Position numbers and translations under genes: made by a program. Below, piece by piece: positions 26,396 to 35,596 of a stretch of DNA of 64,000 nt (position 1 is the stretch's first letter; every line of letters starts with the position of its first letter). The notes under the pieces are model-generated. The model saw only the letters and a list, made by a program, of their open reading frames with translations, searched no databases and was not told the DNA's origin. Source of the DNA: Thermoanaerobacterales bacterium (lineage in GTDB: Bacteria > Bacillota > Thermosediminibacteria > Thermosediminibacterales > Tepidanaerobacteraceae); NCBI GenBank assembly GCA_012840135.1, contig DUMA01000015.1:32154-96153 (forward strand), given 5' to 3'.

Positions 26396-27592
26396 ATGTT
26401 TCTGGATGTTTTGCTCAGAAGAAATAGAAAGTTTGTGGAAACCGCCATTGAACTGCATCAAAAAGGAGAAATACCCGCAAACAGTTATGTCATCGACGTT
26501 GATACGGTCAGGGATAACGCTGCCGTAATGGCCGAAGCCGGCAAAAAGTACAATTTTAAAATATTTGCCATGACAAAGCAAATAGGCAGAAATCCGGTTG
26601 TTCTGAAAGCTATAAGGGAAGCCGGCATAGACTCCTGTGTGGCGGTGGATCTTGCCTGCGCCAGAGCCGTGAATGCGGCCGGGCTTAAAGTAGGCCATCT
26701 GGGGCACCTTGTCCAGATTCCCAGGGCAGAGACAAAAGCGGCGTTAAACCTTAAACCTGATTATTGGACCGTTTTTAGTTATGAGAAAGCCGTTGAAATA
26801 TCAAACGCTAATACCGAAAACAGGGAACAAAAAGTGCTGGCGAGAATTTACGCTGATGGAGACAGATTTTATAAAGGCCACGAGGGCGGGTTTCCGGTTA
26901 AGGATATCCTTGAGGTCTCTAAAAAACTTGACAGTTTGAAGGGAATAAAATTTGCCGGAATAACCACTTTTCCCGCATTGCTATATGACCCCGAAGCCAA
27001 AGATGTAATGCCAACCCATAATCTTAAAACCCTGGAGGAAGCAGCGGCCACCTTAGCTAAAGCGGGAATTGAAAATATCGAAATCAATGCTCCCGGCACT
27101 ACTTCCAGTGTGGTGTTTGAAAAACTTGCCGATGCCGGTGCTACTCAGGTGGAACCCGGCCACGGTTTGACCGGTACAACTCCTCTTCATGCAATAAACG
27201 ACCTGCCTGAAAGGCCGGCGATGCTGTATCTTACAGAAGTTTCGCATTTTTACGGCGGCAAGCCCTATTGCTTTGGCGGGGGCCTTTACATTGATCCGGT
27301 ATTTCCACCGTACCCCGTAAAAGCATGTGTGGGTTCTTCTCCGGAAGAAGCTATCGAGCAGAAGATAGTATCTGAAATGCCCGATCCCTCGGCAATTGAT
27401 TATTATGGAATTTTGCAGCCCGAGCATGGGAATAAAGTAAGAGAGGGAGATACGGTGATATTTGGTTTCAGGGCACAGGTTTTTGTAACAAGAGCCTATG
27501 TGGTCCCAATCAGCGGGATAAAAACCGGTAAACCTGAGGTTAAAGGAATCTGGTTTTCAGATGGCAGAAGGGTTGGTTGGCCGGAATGGTAA
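26396..27592 (+). CDS. YhfX-like PLP protein (alanine racemase N-terminal fold)
   Basis: 398 residues with a PLP-binding TIM barrel as in alanine racemase domain 1 and a beta domain, most like the YhfX group of unknown function. The candidate Schiff-base lysine is Lys61 in FAMTKQIGRNP. GTTSSVVFEKLADAGATQVEPG and the glycine-rich KPYCFGGGLY are typical. It sits between the permease and ATPase genes of the ABC system, whose ATPase gene overlaps its end. Racemisation or another PLP reaction on an imported amino compound is plausible; no substrate can be named. Confidence 0.8.
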   Translation: MFLDVLLRRNRKFVETAIELHQKGEIPANSYVIDVDTVRDNAAVMAEAGKKYNFKIFAMTKQIGRNPVVLKAIREAGIDSCVAVDLACARAVNAAGLKVGHLGHLVQIPRAETKAALNLKPDYWTVFSYEKAVEISNANTENREQKVLARIYADGDRFYKGHEGGFPVKDILEVSKKLDSLKGIKFAGITTFPALLYDPEAKDVMPTHNLKTLEEAAATLAKAGIENIEINAPGTTSSVVFEKLADAGATQVEPGHGLTGTTPLHAINDLPERPAMLYLTEVSHFYGGKPYCFGGGLYIDPVFPPYPVKACVGSSPEEAIEQKIVSEMPDPSAIDYYGILQPEHGNKVREGDTVIFGFRAQVFVTRAYVVPISGIKTGKPEVKGIWFSDGRRVGWPEW

Positions 27593-29115
27593 AAATTGAT
27601 TTTGAAGAAAATAACACCGGCATATATGCTCTTGAAGCCATTGACATCCATAAGGCCTTTTTTAAAAATGAGGTGCTTAAAGGTGTAACAGTTAAAGTTA
27701 AAAAAGGAGAAGTACTGGGCCTTGTGGGATCCAACGGGGCTGGCAAGTCGACACTAATGAAAATAATAAATGGCGTCTATAAAGCAGACAGCGGTATTAT
27801 AAAAATAAACGGAGAAAAGGTGTATTATAAAGACGTACAGGGAGCAAGGGCCAGCGGAATAGCTATGGTATACCAGGAATTCAGCCTCGTTCCAACCATG
27901 ACAGTTGCCCAGAACCTTTTTCTTGCGGAGGAGCCAAAAAAGGGACTTTTTATTGATGACTCTACCTGCATTAAGAAGGCCCAGGAGGCATTTAAAGATT
28001 TCAATGTGGAAATTGACCCGAGAACTTATGTGGAAGACCTTTCTATAGGAAACCAGCAGATAGTGGAAATAGTAAAGGCCTTGATCCGGAAACCTGCGGT
28101 TTTGATACTCGATGAGCCTACCGCATCCCTTACGCAAAAGGAAATAAACAGATTGTTCGATTTTATAAAACGATTGAAACAGCAGGGAATAGCCATAATA
28201 TTTGTTTCTCATCACCTGCGGGAAATAACGGACATTTGCGATAGGGTTGTGGTGTTGCGGGATGGCAGGGTTTCGCTGGACGATTATGTTAAAAATGTAG
28301 AAATACAGCAAATAATACAGGCCATGATCGGGCGAAAGGTAACAACGTATGAATACATTCCGCCGAAAACAAATATTACAAGAAAACAACCGATTTTGGA
28401 GGTCAGAGGGCTGAAGTGGCGTGATAAGATCAATGATGTAAGTTTTTCGGTATACCCGGGAGATATAGTCGGGATAGCCGGTTTGCTGGGAAGCGGCCGC
28501 ACGGAAATACTGAAAAATATTTACGGGCTTTACAGACCCGAAAAGGGTGAAATAATAGTAAATGGCCAGATTTTAAAAATTAATGGTCCATGGGACGGAA
28601 TAAAGCACGGTTTATTTCTTGTCCCTGAAAACAGGCGTAAAGAAGGAATAATAGCGGGTCAATCCATAAGACATAATATACTCCTGCCGGTATGGAGAAG
28701 GTTAAAGAAAAGATTGTTTATCGATGACGGGAAAGGTAAAAAAATAGCTACGGATCTAAGTCAAAAATTAAATATAAAAATGGTTGACACCGAACAATAT
28801 GTGGAAGTGCTTTCCGGCGGGAATCAACAGAAAGTGGTTTTCGCAAAAAGTCTTGTCACAGGACCCAAAGTACTGCTGCTTGATGACCCGACCGTCGGTA
28901 TTGATGTTGAGGCTAAAAATGAAATAGCAAATCTTATCCGCAATATTGCCGACGAAGGCAATGGTGTATTGCTTGTGTCCTCCGAAATGGAAGAGATGGC
29001 TCGACTGGCGGACAGAGTGCTTGTTTTAAGACAAGGTAAAATTATTCGTGAATTATCTAGATGCAAAGGAGATATTATAACAGAAGAAACCCTGACCGAA
29101 GCCATTCAACTATAA
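27586..29115 (+). CDS. Ribose-type ABC transporter double ATPase (RbsA/MglA-like)
   Basis: About 509 residues with two nucleotide-binding domains. The first has Walker A GSNGAGKST and VLILDEPTASLT; the second has the altered loop GLLGSGRTE and signature LSGGNQQKV, the usual asymmetry of this family. ATG 27586 overlaps the YhfX-like stop (ATGGTAA), so translation is coupled. It energises uptake with the permease at 25.4 kb and the lipoprotein at 24.1 kb. Confidence 0.92.
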   Translation: MVKIDFEENNTGIYALEAIDIHKAFFKNEVLKGVTVKVKKGEVLGLVGSNGAGKSTLMKIINGVYKADSGIIKINGEKVYYKDVQGARASGIAMVYQEFSLVPTMTVAQNLFLAEEPKKGLFIDDSTCIKKAQEAFKDFNVEIDPRTYVEDLSIGNQQIVEIVKALIRKPAVLILDEPTASLTQKEINRLFDFIKRLKQQGIAIIFVSHHLREITDICDRVVVLRDGRVSLDDYVKNVEIQQIIQAMIGRKVTTYEYIPPKTNITRKQPILEVRGLKWRDKINDVSFSVYPGDIVGIAGLLGSGRTEILKNIYGLYRPEKGEIIVNGQILKINGPWDGIKHGLFLVPENRRKEGIIAGQSIRHNILLPVWRRLKKRLFIDDGKGKKIATDLSQKLNIKMVDTEQYVEVLSGGNQQKVVFAKSLVTGPKVLLLDDPTVGIDVEAKNEIANLIRNIADEGNGVLLVSSEMEEMARLADRVLVLRQGKIIRELSRCKGDIITEETLTEAIQL

Positions 29116-29136
29116 ATTATCAGGTGCCAGGCGCAC

Positions 29137-29186
29137 ATAAATTCCCCTTTTAGCCTTGAACTGCTTAAAGGGGAATTTATTTGTTT
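29137..29186 (+). terminator. Terminator of the ROK/ABC operon
   Basis: ATAAATTCCCCTTTTAGC pairs with GCTTAAAGGGGAATTTAT apart from one bulge, followed by TTGTTTT. Confidence 0.85.
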
Positions 29187-29257
29187 TAAATTTGCTTTAA
29201 TTTATCGCTACAGTATGACGAATAAAATATATATATTTTTTTATTAAAAACATATTT

Positions 29258-29278
29258 ACTTTCGAATGAAAGTATAAT
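29258..29278 (+). promoter_or_regulatory. Inverted repeat and -10 box upstream of the DeoR gene
   Basis: ACTTTC-GAAT-GAAAGT (29258-29273) is a perfect 6-bp inverted repeat abutting a TATAAT at 29273-29278. It shares TTTCATTCG with the repeat upstream of the PTS gene, suggesting operators for the DeoR protein. Confidence 0.6.
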
Positions 29279-29342
29279 ATAATATAAATGAAAATATAAG
29301 AAAATAGAGGCACATCTAAATTTATCAAAAGGATGTAGAATA

Positions 29343-30086
29343 ATGAACAACCGACAAATGGAAATAATGAATATTATTTCGAAAGAATCTAAAATTAATG
29401 TGAATGAACTTGCCAGGAAGTTTAATGTCTCCCAGGTTACCATACGGCAGGACTTACGGGCTCTTGATAAACAGGGGATGTTAAAAAGGGTCCACGGCGG
29501 CGCAGTAGCCATAACCGATGACCGCATATCCAACCGCATGTGCTTGAATTACAGGGTGAAGAAAAGGATCGCCCGAGAGGCTTCGAAAATGGTACAAGAC
29601 GGAGAAACCGTAATGATCGAGTCCGGTTCAACTGCTGCTATCCTTGCCAGAGAACTGGCGAATAAAAAAGAGGTAACTATAGTTACAAACTCCCTTTTTA
29701 TAGCAAACCATGTAAAAGAATTAAACAACATTAATGTAATCCTGCTGGGAGGAATATTGCAGAAAGCCGCTGAAGTCACAGTAGGCCCATTGATCAGGAG
29801 TTCCCTGGATAATATTTACGTTGATAAGTTTTTTATCGGGGTGGATGGGTTTACCGAAGAAACTGGTTTCACTTCGATAGATATGATGAGGGCTGAAACT
29901 GTTCGATGTATGGCGAAAAGAGCAAAAAATGTGGTAGTGATAACAGATTCAACAAAGTTTGGAGTCAGAGGAGTTACGCATCTTTTGGACACTGAAGCCG
30001 TAAGCACTGTTATAACGGATTCGGGCATTGGTAAGGATTATGAGGATTTTCTCATAGAAAAGAATGTAAAATTAATAAAAGTATAA
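29343..30086 (+). CDS. DeoR-family sugar-phosphate-responsive repressor
   Basis: 247 residues: N-terminal helix-turn-helix (about 5-55, with VSQVTIRQDLRALDKQGML and VHGGA) and a DeoR C-terminal effector domain resembling ribose-5-phosphate isomerase (GSTAAILARELANKK, DKFFIGVDGF). AAAGGATG precedes the ATG. It is followed by the PTS and glycyl-radical genes and carries similar inverted repeats before itself and before them, so it probably represses both until a sugar phosphate binds. Confidence 0.9.
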   Translation: MNNRQMEIMNIISKESKINVNELARKFNVSQVTIRQDLRALDKQGMLKRVHGGAVAITDDRISNRMCLNYRVKKRIAREASKMVQDGETVMIESGSTAAILARELANKKEVTIVTNSLFIANHVKELNNINVILLGGILQKAAEVTVGPLIRSSLDNIYVDKFFIGVDGFTEETGFTSIDMMRAETVRCMAKRAKNVVVITDSTKFGVRGVTHLLDTEAVSTVITDSGIGKDYEDFLIEKNVKLIKV

Positions 30087-30099
30087 TAAGTATTAAAAT

Positions 30100-30124
30100 T
30101 TTCCGTTCGAAAAACGAATGGAAA
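30100..30124 (+). promoter_or_regulatory. Inverted repeat between deoR-type gene and PTS operon
   Basis: TTTCCGTTCG and CGAATGGAAA are 10-bp arms around AAAAA with a single mismatch. The TTCG/CGAA cores fit DeoR-type operators. Confidence 0.6.
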
Positions 30125-30217
30125 TACAGCTAGCGGGGAGGTGAATATATGACATAGGGGGAATTTAAGAATAAAGAATGAGGTGTAATCGGAATAAAAA
30201 TGCAAGGAGGTATTATC

Positions 30218-31491
30218 GTGTCGGGATTCATGGATAATTTTGCTCAATTTTTGGAAAATAAAGTCCTGCCGCCGCTGATGAAACTTGCGGAACAGCGCCA
30301 TTTTGCCGCTATCAGGCAGGGGATACAGAGGATAATACCACTTATTATCGTGGGCTCCATACCACTGATCATTGCATACCCGCCTGTTCAATCATGGAGC
30401 GCTGCTGTAGAACCATATCGTGATATATTGCTTGTGCCATTTTCGATGACTTTCGGCTTGATGTCCCTCTTTGTAGCCTTTGGAGTGGCATCAGCCCTGG
30501 CGTCAACTTACGACCTTGATTCTACAGCAGCAGGGATAACGTCAATGCTGGGATTTTTGCTGGCAGCGGCCCCTATGACTAAAAATGCGCTATCGGCCGA
30601 TTATCTGGGAGGCACCGGCCTGTTTACCGCAATAATAGTGGCAATATGCACGGCTGAACTTATGCGGTGGTTTAAAAAATCCGGTTTTACTATCAAAATG
30701 CCTGCAGGCGTTCCGCCGGCAATAATGGCGTCCTTTGAATCGATAACTACTGTGGGAGTCATTGTTCTCGTCATATGGATAATCAGAACCGTTGGAAACC
30801 TCAATATTCCAGAATTTATTATGTCAACCTTCAAACCACTGGTAGTTGTTGCCGATACTTTGCCTGCCATACTGCTGGCGCAGGTGCTGCACCAGGCTCT
30901 ATGGGCGGTGGGCATCCACGGCACTTCGGTGGTGGTATGGGGCGTCATGGCGCCTTTCCTCACGCAGAATCTTGCTGCTAATGCACAGGCCGCCTTGGCG
31001 GGGCAGCCCATACCGTTTTTCTGGACTGAACCCATGCAGATGAGCTATGCCCATATGGGCGGTTCGGGAGCCACATTGCCCCTGATATTCTTCTATCTGA
31101 GGTCTAGATCCGCCCATTTGAAACAGGTTGGAAGAGTGGCGCTCATACCCGGTATATTCAACATTAATGAGCCCATAACCTTTGGTACACCCATAATACT
31201 TAATCCCATTATGCTCATTCCATGGTTCTTAAGCCAGCCGATTATAATGACGATAGTATATGTCGCAGCAAAACTGAATCTCGTCACAAAGGCGTATGTA
31301 TTGCCGCCATGGACTACTCCCGTCCCCATCTACCAGTATATTATGATATTATGACGGGCGGCGACTTCAGATCGGTAATACTTGCGGTCATAGTGTTCTG
31401 CGTAAGTGCGGCTCTATATTATCCTTTCTTCAGGATATGGGAGAAACATCTTCTGGAACAAGAATCAGGTGCGGCAAGTGACATTTCGTAA
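30218..31491 (+). pseudogene. PTS EIIC, lactose/cellobiose type, frameshifted by an 8-bp duplication
   Basis: Membrane component of a phosphotransferase importer. Reading starts at GTG 30218 (AAGGAGGT at 30204-30211) and runs through the usual helices and the domain motif FNINEPITFGTPI, but stops early at 31354. The missing C-terminus (TGGDFRSVIL to YYPFF) continues in another frame to 31491. The cause is visible: ATATTATG occurs twice in tandem at 31338-31353. With a single copy the frame joins perfectly as YQYIMTGGDF and gives about 421 residues, the normal length. As written the protein lacks its last roughly 45 residues. It may be a true lesion, a reversible slippage site, or a sequencing/assembly error. 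Confidence 0.88.
31338..31353 (+). repeat. Tandem 8-bp duplication causing the EIIC frameshift
   Basis: Two adjacent copies of ATATTATG. Removing one restores the full EIIC reading frame. Confidence 0.9.
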
Positions 31492-31515
31492 TATATAATT
31501 TTCCATATTAATTTT

Positions 31516-31545
31516 ACAGGGCTCGACGGAAACCGTCAAGCCCTG
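31516..31545 (+). other. Hairpin between EIIC and EIIA genes
   Basis: ACAGGGCT-GACGG pairs with CCGTC-AGCCCTGT around AAA with one C/A mismatch; followed by TTTAAT. Possible attenuator. Confidence 0.65.
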
Positions 31546-31569
31546 TTTAATCAAATAGGAGGCAGAGCA

Positions 31570-31893
31570 ATGGACTTAGAGCAGGTTGCATTTCAAATCA
31601 TAGCAAATTCCGGAGAGGCAAGATCGAAAATTTCCGAGGCCATGGATGCGTGTGAAGAGGGTCAGCTGGAAAAAGCGGAAAAGTTGATTGAAGAAGCCGA
31701 GAAAAATCTTCTGGCAGCTCATGATACCCACATGAAGGTATGTCAGAAGGAAGCCTGCGGGGAAAACATCCAGCCCACCCTTCTTCTGATCCACGGCATG
31801 GACCTTATGCTTGTTACGGAATCTGAAAGGGATATGGCTAAAAGAATGTTAAGGATTGCCAGAAAGTATTTTGCCGGCAGGGAGGTTTTTTAA
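31570..31893 (+). CDS. PTS EIIA, lactose/cellobiose type
   Basis: 107-residue soluble phosphocarrier. It is an all-helical trimeric IIA with the active histidine in LLLIHGMDLM (His75) and the earlier AHDTHMK segment. AGGAGG directly precedes the ATG. It receives phosphate from HPr and passes it to the EIIB encoded next. Since IIA and IIB look intact while IIC is frameshifted, the operon has probably lost function recently, if at all. Confidence 0.9.
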   Translation: MDLEQVAFQIIANSGEARSKISEAMDACEEGQLEKAEKLIEEAEKNLLAAHDTHMKVCQKEACGENIQPTLLLIHGMDLMLVTESERDMAKRMLRIARKYFAGREVF

Positions 31894-31894
31894 A

Positions 31895-32221
31895 ATGTCC
31901 GATAAAAAATTAAACATTTTGCTGATATGTGTAAATGCCATGTCATCCGGGTTTCTGGTGGAAAAAATGAAGAAAGCTGCAAAAGAAAGAGGATTGGATG
32001 TAAATATAGAAGCAGTGGCAGGATGGGGTTTTAAGGAAAAAGATTTTTCAAAACTGGACCTTGTAATGCTCAGCCCTCAGGTAAGACATTATAAAAAAGA
32101 TGTGGACAGCGTCGCTTCAAAATTCAACGTGCCCGTGGCAAACATAGATTTTCAAACATACGGCCTTGTAGATGGAAACAGGTGCCTGGATATCGCCCTC
32201 AAAACACTTGGAGTGCAGTAA
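31895..32221 (+). CDS. PTS EIIB, lactose/cellobiose type
   Basis: 108-residue EIIB that phosphorylates the sugar. The phospho-cysteine is Cys12 in LLICVNAMSSGF, and LSPQVRH matches the family's LGPQV region. The start is ATG 31895 with GGGAGG nine bases upstream. It is a stand-alone domain in the order C, A, B. The stop TAA abuts the ATG of the activase gene, tying the PTS to the glycyl-radical pair in one transcript. Confidence 0.9.
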   Translation: MSDKKLNILLICVNAMSSGFLVEKMKKAAKERGLDVNIEAVAGWGFKEKDFSKLDLVMLSPQVRHYKKDVDSVASKFNVPVANIDFQTYGLVDGNRCLDIALKTLGVQ

Positions 32222-33148
32222 ATGCGGGAATTAAAAAAGACTTCGGGAATAATTTGCGAAATAGAAAGATATGCACTAAACGACGGCCCGGGCATCAGAA
32301 CGCTGGTTTTTTTCAAAGGTTGCCCCCTCAGGTGCAAGTGGTGCAGCAACCCCGAGACTCATAACTTTCACCCAGAACTTTACTATTATACACATAAATG
32401 TACTTTTTGCGGAAAATGCATTGCCGTCTGCCCCTATCACGCCATTAGAGCCGATTATTCACGGCAAAAGGTTATCACAGATAGAAATATATGTAGAACC
32501 TGCGGCGAATGCATAAAAGCATGCCCCACAGGGGCACGCAGCGCGGTAGGGATGGAAATGACGGTGGAACAGGTGATGGAGGAAGTAAAAAAGGATATCC
32601 CCTTTTATCTGAGGGGGGGCGGGGGCGTGACCCTTTCGGGCGGAGAAGTATTGAGCCGATTCGAGTTTGCTTTAGAAATATTGAAAAAAAGCAGGGAAGA
32701 ATTTATCGATACCGCCGTTGAAACTTCCGGTTATGCTCCTTGGGATGTAGTAAAAGAAGTCATAAGCTATACGGACCATGTCTTAATCGACATAAAGCAT
32801 ATGGACCCGCTGCGCCACAGGGAATTGACCGGTGTAGAAAACAAACTCATTCTCGATAATATAAAAAAGATCGATAGAAGCAAAGTCCATTATATTATAA
32901 GGATTCCGTTGATTACGGGAATTAATGACGATGAAAGCAATATTAAAGCGATAAAGGAGTTTACAAATGGATTGAAAAATTTAAGAGAGGTACACCTGCT
33001 GCCTTATCATACTCTGGGAAAATCGAAGTATGAATATCTGGAAAGAATATATGAATTGGGACATCTTGTAAAACCACATAAGGAAAAGATTTACGAAGCG
33101 GCACAAATTCTGAAAGATAGCGGCTTGAATGTAGTGGTAGGAGGATAG
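32222..33148 (+). CDS. Glycyl-radical enzyme activase (radical SAM)
   Basis: 308 residues. The radical-SAM cluster motif is GCPLRCKWC (CX3CX2C) near residue 37-44, preceded by DGPGIRTLVFFKG, the activase signature. An inserted ferredoxin domain supplies two more [4Fe-4S] sites: CTFCGKCIAVCP and CRTCGECIKACP. This architecture is used by activases of dehydratase-type glycyl-radical enzymes. It installs the radical on the enzyme encoded immediately downstream; oxygen-sensitive, so an anaerobic lifestyle is implied. Confidence 0.93.
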   Translation: MRELKKTSGIICEIERYALNDGPGIRTLVFFKGCPLRCKWCSNPETHNFHPELYYYTHKCTFCGKCIAVCPYHAIRADYSRQKVITDRNICRTCGECIKACPTGARSAVGMEMTVEQVMEEVKKDIPFYLRGGGGVTLSGGEVLSRFEFALEILKKSREEFIDTAVETSGYAPWDVVKEVISYTDHVLIDIKHMDPLRHRELTGVENKLILDNIKKIDRSKVHYIIRIPLITGINDDESNIKAIKEFTNGLKNLREVHLLPYHTLGKSKYEYLERIYELGHLVKPHKEKIYEAAQILKDSGLNVVVGG

Positions 33149-33179
33149 GTTCATATTTATCTTTTGGGAGGTCTTCATT

Positions 33180-35579
33180 GTGAATGTGTCTAGTATTAGA
33201 GTTAAAAAACTACGGGAAGATGTGCTGTCAAGAGTGCCCGGTGTCTGCATTGAAAGGGCAAGATTTTATACCGAAGTATATCGAGAAAACGAGGCATTGC
33301 CTGTTTATTTAAAGAGAGCGATAGCCCTTCAAAGAACCCTGGAAAATATGAGCATATATATCCTTGACGGGGAGCTCATTGTGGGGAACCAGGCGTGCGC
33401 ACCCAGGACGGCTCCGGTTTTTCCCGAGTATGCCGTGGAATGGATTGAAAAAGAACTTGAAGAAAAAGGAAATTTCGATAAGCGCGCAGGGGATGTTTTC
33501 CACCTTCCCGAAGAACATAAAGAAGAACTGCTGGAAATTATAAAATTCTGGAAAGGAAAGACTCTCTATGACCACTGCATGGCATCCATGCCCGAAGAGG
33601 TCAAGACCGCATCCATTATCAAAGCCATTCATGGCGATGGAAACATGACTTCGGGAGACGGACATATAGTGGTTGATTATGAAAAGGTTCTAAAATTAGG
33701 CCTGAAAGGGGTAATTAAGGAGGCGGAGGAAGCCCTTTCTGCGCTGGATCTTTCTGAAAACGATGCTTTAAGAAAAAAGGCTTTTCTTGAATCTATAATT
33801 ATAACCCTGAGAAGCGCCATAAAGTTTGCGCAAAGATTTGCCAATTTGGCAGAGGACCTGGCAAGGGGAGAGCGGAATCCCGTGAGGGCCGGGGAACTGA
33901 TGCAGATAGCGCGAAATTGCCGGCGCGTGCCGGAATACCCCGCCTCCAGCTTTTATGAAGCTGTGCAATCCGTATGGTTTGTACATCTCATACAACAGAT
34001 AGAAAGCAACGGCCACTCCGTTTCCCTTGGGAGGCTGGATAAGTATCTATATCCGTACTATGAATATGATATAAAAAACAATGTCATCACCCGGGATTTT
34101 GCCATGGAACTTCTGGAGTGCCTGTGGATCAAACTGTTTTCCATTATAAAGATAAGACCTACGTCCCATTCGGGCTACGGCGCAGGATACCCAACTTACC
34201 AGAATGTCACCATCGGCGGCCAGACAAAAGAAGGCAGGGATGCGGTAAATGTCTTATCATACCTTATTCTGGAATCCGTTGCCGGTACAAGACTTACCCA
34301 GCCCAACCTTTCGGTAAGGCTTCATGCCAATACTCCGGAAAGATTTCTTCAAAAGTGCATAGAAGTGCTTAAAATGGGCTTCGGAATGCCGGCATTTAAA
34401 AACGATGAGGTCATAATTCCTTCCCTGTTGAGCCGCGGGGTATCCCATGATGACGCCTATAATTATTCTATGGTGGGATGCATAGAGGTGGCCGTCCCCG
34501 GTAAATGGGGATACCGCTGTACGGGAATGAGCTTTTTGAATATGATCAAAGTCCTGGAAATGACAGTATACGGTGGAAAAGATCCCAGGACGGGGCACTG
34601 TCTGCTTCATACAAAATCCTTGACTGAAGTACAATCTTTTGAGGAGTTCTGGGAGCAGTGGGAAAAACAGATGCAGTATTATACAAAACTATCTATAGTT
34701 CTAGATCACGTGGCAGATACAAATCTGGAGAAGCTGGTGCCTGACATATTTACATCTGCGCTGGTGAATGACTGTATCAAGCGGGGCAAAACAGTAAAAG
34801 AAGGCGGAGCCGTCTATGACATGGTGAGCGGTTTGCAGGTAGGAATTGCCAATGTGGCCAACTCTATGGCGGCCATTAAAAAATTGGTATTTGAGGAAAA
34901 GGTCCTTAAACCGGAGAAATTGATAGAAGCGATGAAAGCGAATTTTGAATCTGAGGAAGGAATAGAAATACAGAAGAAGCTTCTGGCGGCGCCCAAATAT
35001 GGCAATGATGACGATTATGTGGATGAACTGGCCGTGAAAGCTTTTAACACATATGTAAAAGAGATAGTAAAGTTTAAAAATACGAGATTTGGTAGGGGGC
35101 CCATTGGAGGAATTTATTACCCCGGCACATCGGCCATATCATCCAACGTGCCCATGGGAGCCGTGGTAGGAGCTACACCCGATGGAAGAAAAGCGTGGAC
35201 TCCCGCGGCGGAAGGAGCTTCCCCTACCCAGGGGACCGATAAAAAAGGACCTACAGCGGTGCTAAAATCTGTTTCCAAGCTTCCAACGATCCTTATCACC
35301 GGAGGCAATCTCCTGAATCAAAAATTTTCTCCGGATCTGCTGGAGGGAAAGGAACGAATGGAGAGATTCGCCGACCTGCTCCGGACTTTCGTGGCACTAA
35401 AATTATGGCACATTCAATTTAATATAGTGTCATCGGAAGTGCTGCGGGCTGCCCAGAGGGAACCTGAAAAATACAGGGATCTAATAGTCAGAGTGGCCGG
35501 ATACTGTGCCCAGTTCGTCACCCTTGATCCTACCACTCAGGAGGACATCATTTCCCGCACCGAACAAAAAGCGGTATAA
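33180..35579 (+). CDS. Glycyl-radical enzyme, C-O lyase/dehydratase-like, substrate unknown
   Basis: 799-residue member of the pyruvate formate-lyase/dehydratase superfamily. The thiyl cysteine is Cys434 and the base Glu436 (MVGCIEVAVPG); the Cys-x-Glu pattern is that of dehydratases and C-O/C-N/C-S lyases, not of PFL (two adjacent Cys). The radical glycine is Gly774 in RVAGYCAQF near the C-terminus. Start is GTG 33180 after GGGAGG. Its operon has a PTS and a GH4 glycosidase, so a phosphorylated sugar or anhydro-polyol is the likely substrate. A reported route in which such an enzyme opens 1,5-anhydroglucitol 6-phosphate is one candidate; I cannot confirm it from sequence. Confidence 0.9.
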   Translation: MNVSSIRVKKLREDVLSRVPGVCIERARFYTEVYRENEALPVYLKRAIALQRTLENMSIYILDGELIVGNQACAPRTAPVFPEYAVEWIEKELEEKGNFDKRAGDVFHLPEEHKEELLEIIKFWKGKTLYDHCMASMPEEVKTASIIKAIHGDGNMTSGDGHIVVDYEKVLKLGLKGVIKEAEEALSALDLSENDALRKKAFLESIIITLRSAIKFAQRFANLAEDLARGERNPVRAGELMQIARNCRRVPEYPASSFYEAVQSVWFVHLIQQIESNGHSVSLGRLDKYLYPYYEYDIKNNVITRDFAMELLECLWIKLFSIIKIRPTSHSGYGAGYPTYQNVTIGGQTKEGRDAVNVLSYLILESVAGTRLTQPNLSVRLHANTPERFLQKCIEVLKMGFGMPAFKNDEVIIPSLLSRGVSHDDAYNYSMVGCIEVAVPGKWGYRCTGMSFLNMIKVLEMTVYGGKDPRTGHCLLHTKSLTEVQSFEEFWEQWEKQMQYYTKLSIVLDHVADTNLEKLVPDIFTSALVNDCIKRGKTVKEGGAVYDMVSGLQVGIANVANSMAAIKKLVFEEKVLKPEKLIEAMKANFESEEGIEIQKKLLAAPKYGNDDDYVDELAVKAFNTYVKEIVKFKNTRFGRGPIGGIYYPGTSAISSNVPMGAVVGATPDGRKAWTPAAEGASPTQGTDKKGPTAVLKSVSKLPTILITGGNLLNQKFSPDLLEGKERMERFADLLRTFVALKLWHIQFNIVSSEVLRAAQREPEKYRDLIVRVAGYCAQFVTLDPTTQEDIISRTEQKAV

Positions 35580-35596
35580 AAAAGGGGCGAAAACGA

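Noticed and set aside
31222..31491. Separate small membrane-protein gene after EIIC
   Set aside because: Its C-terminal half is the expected EIIC C-terminus displaced by the 8-bp duplication, so it is part of the broken EIIC gene.
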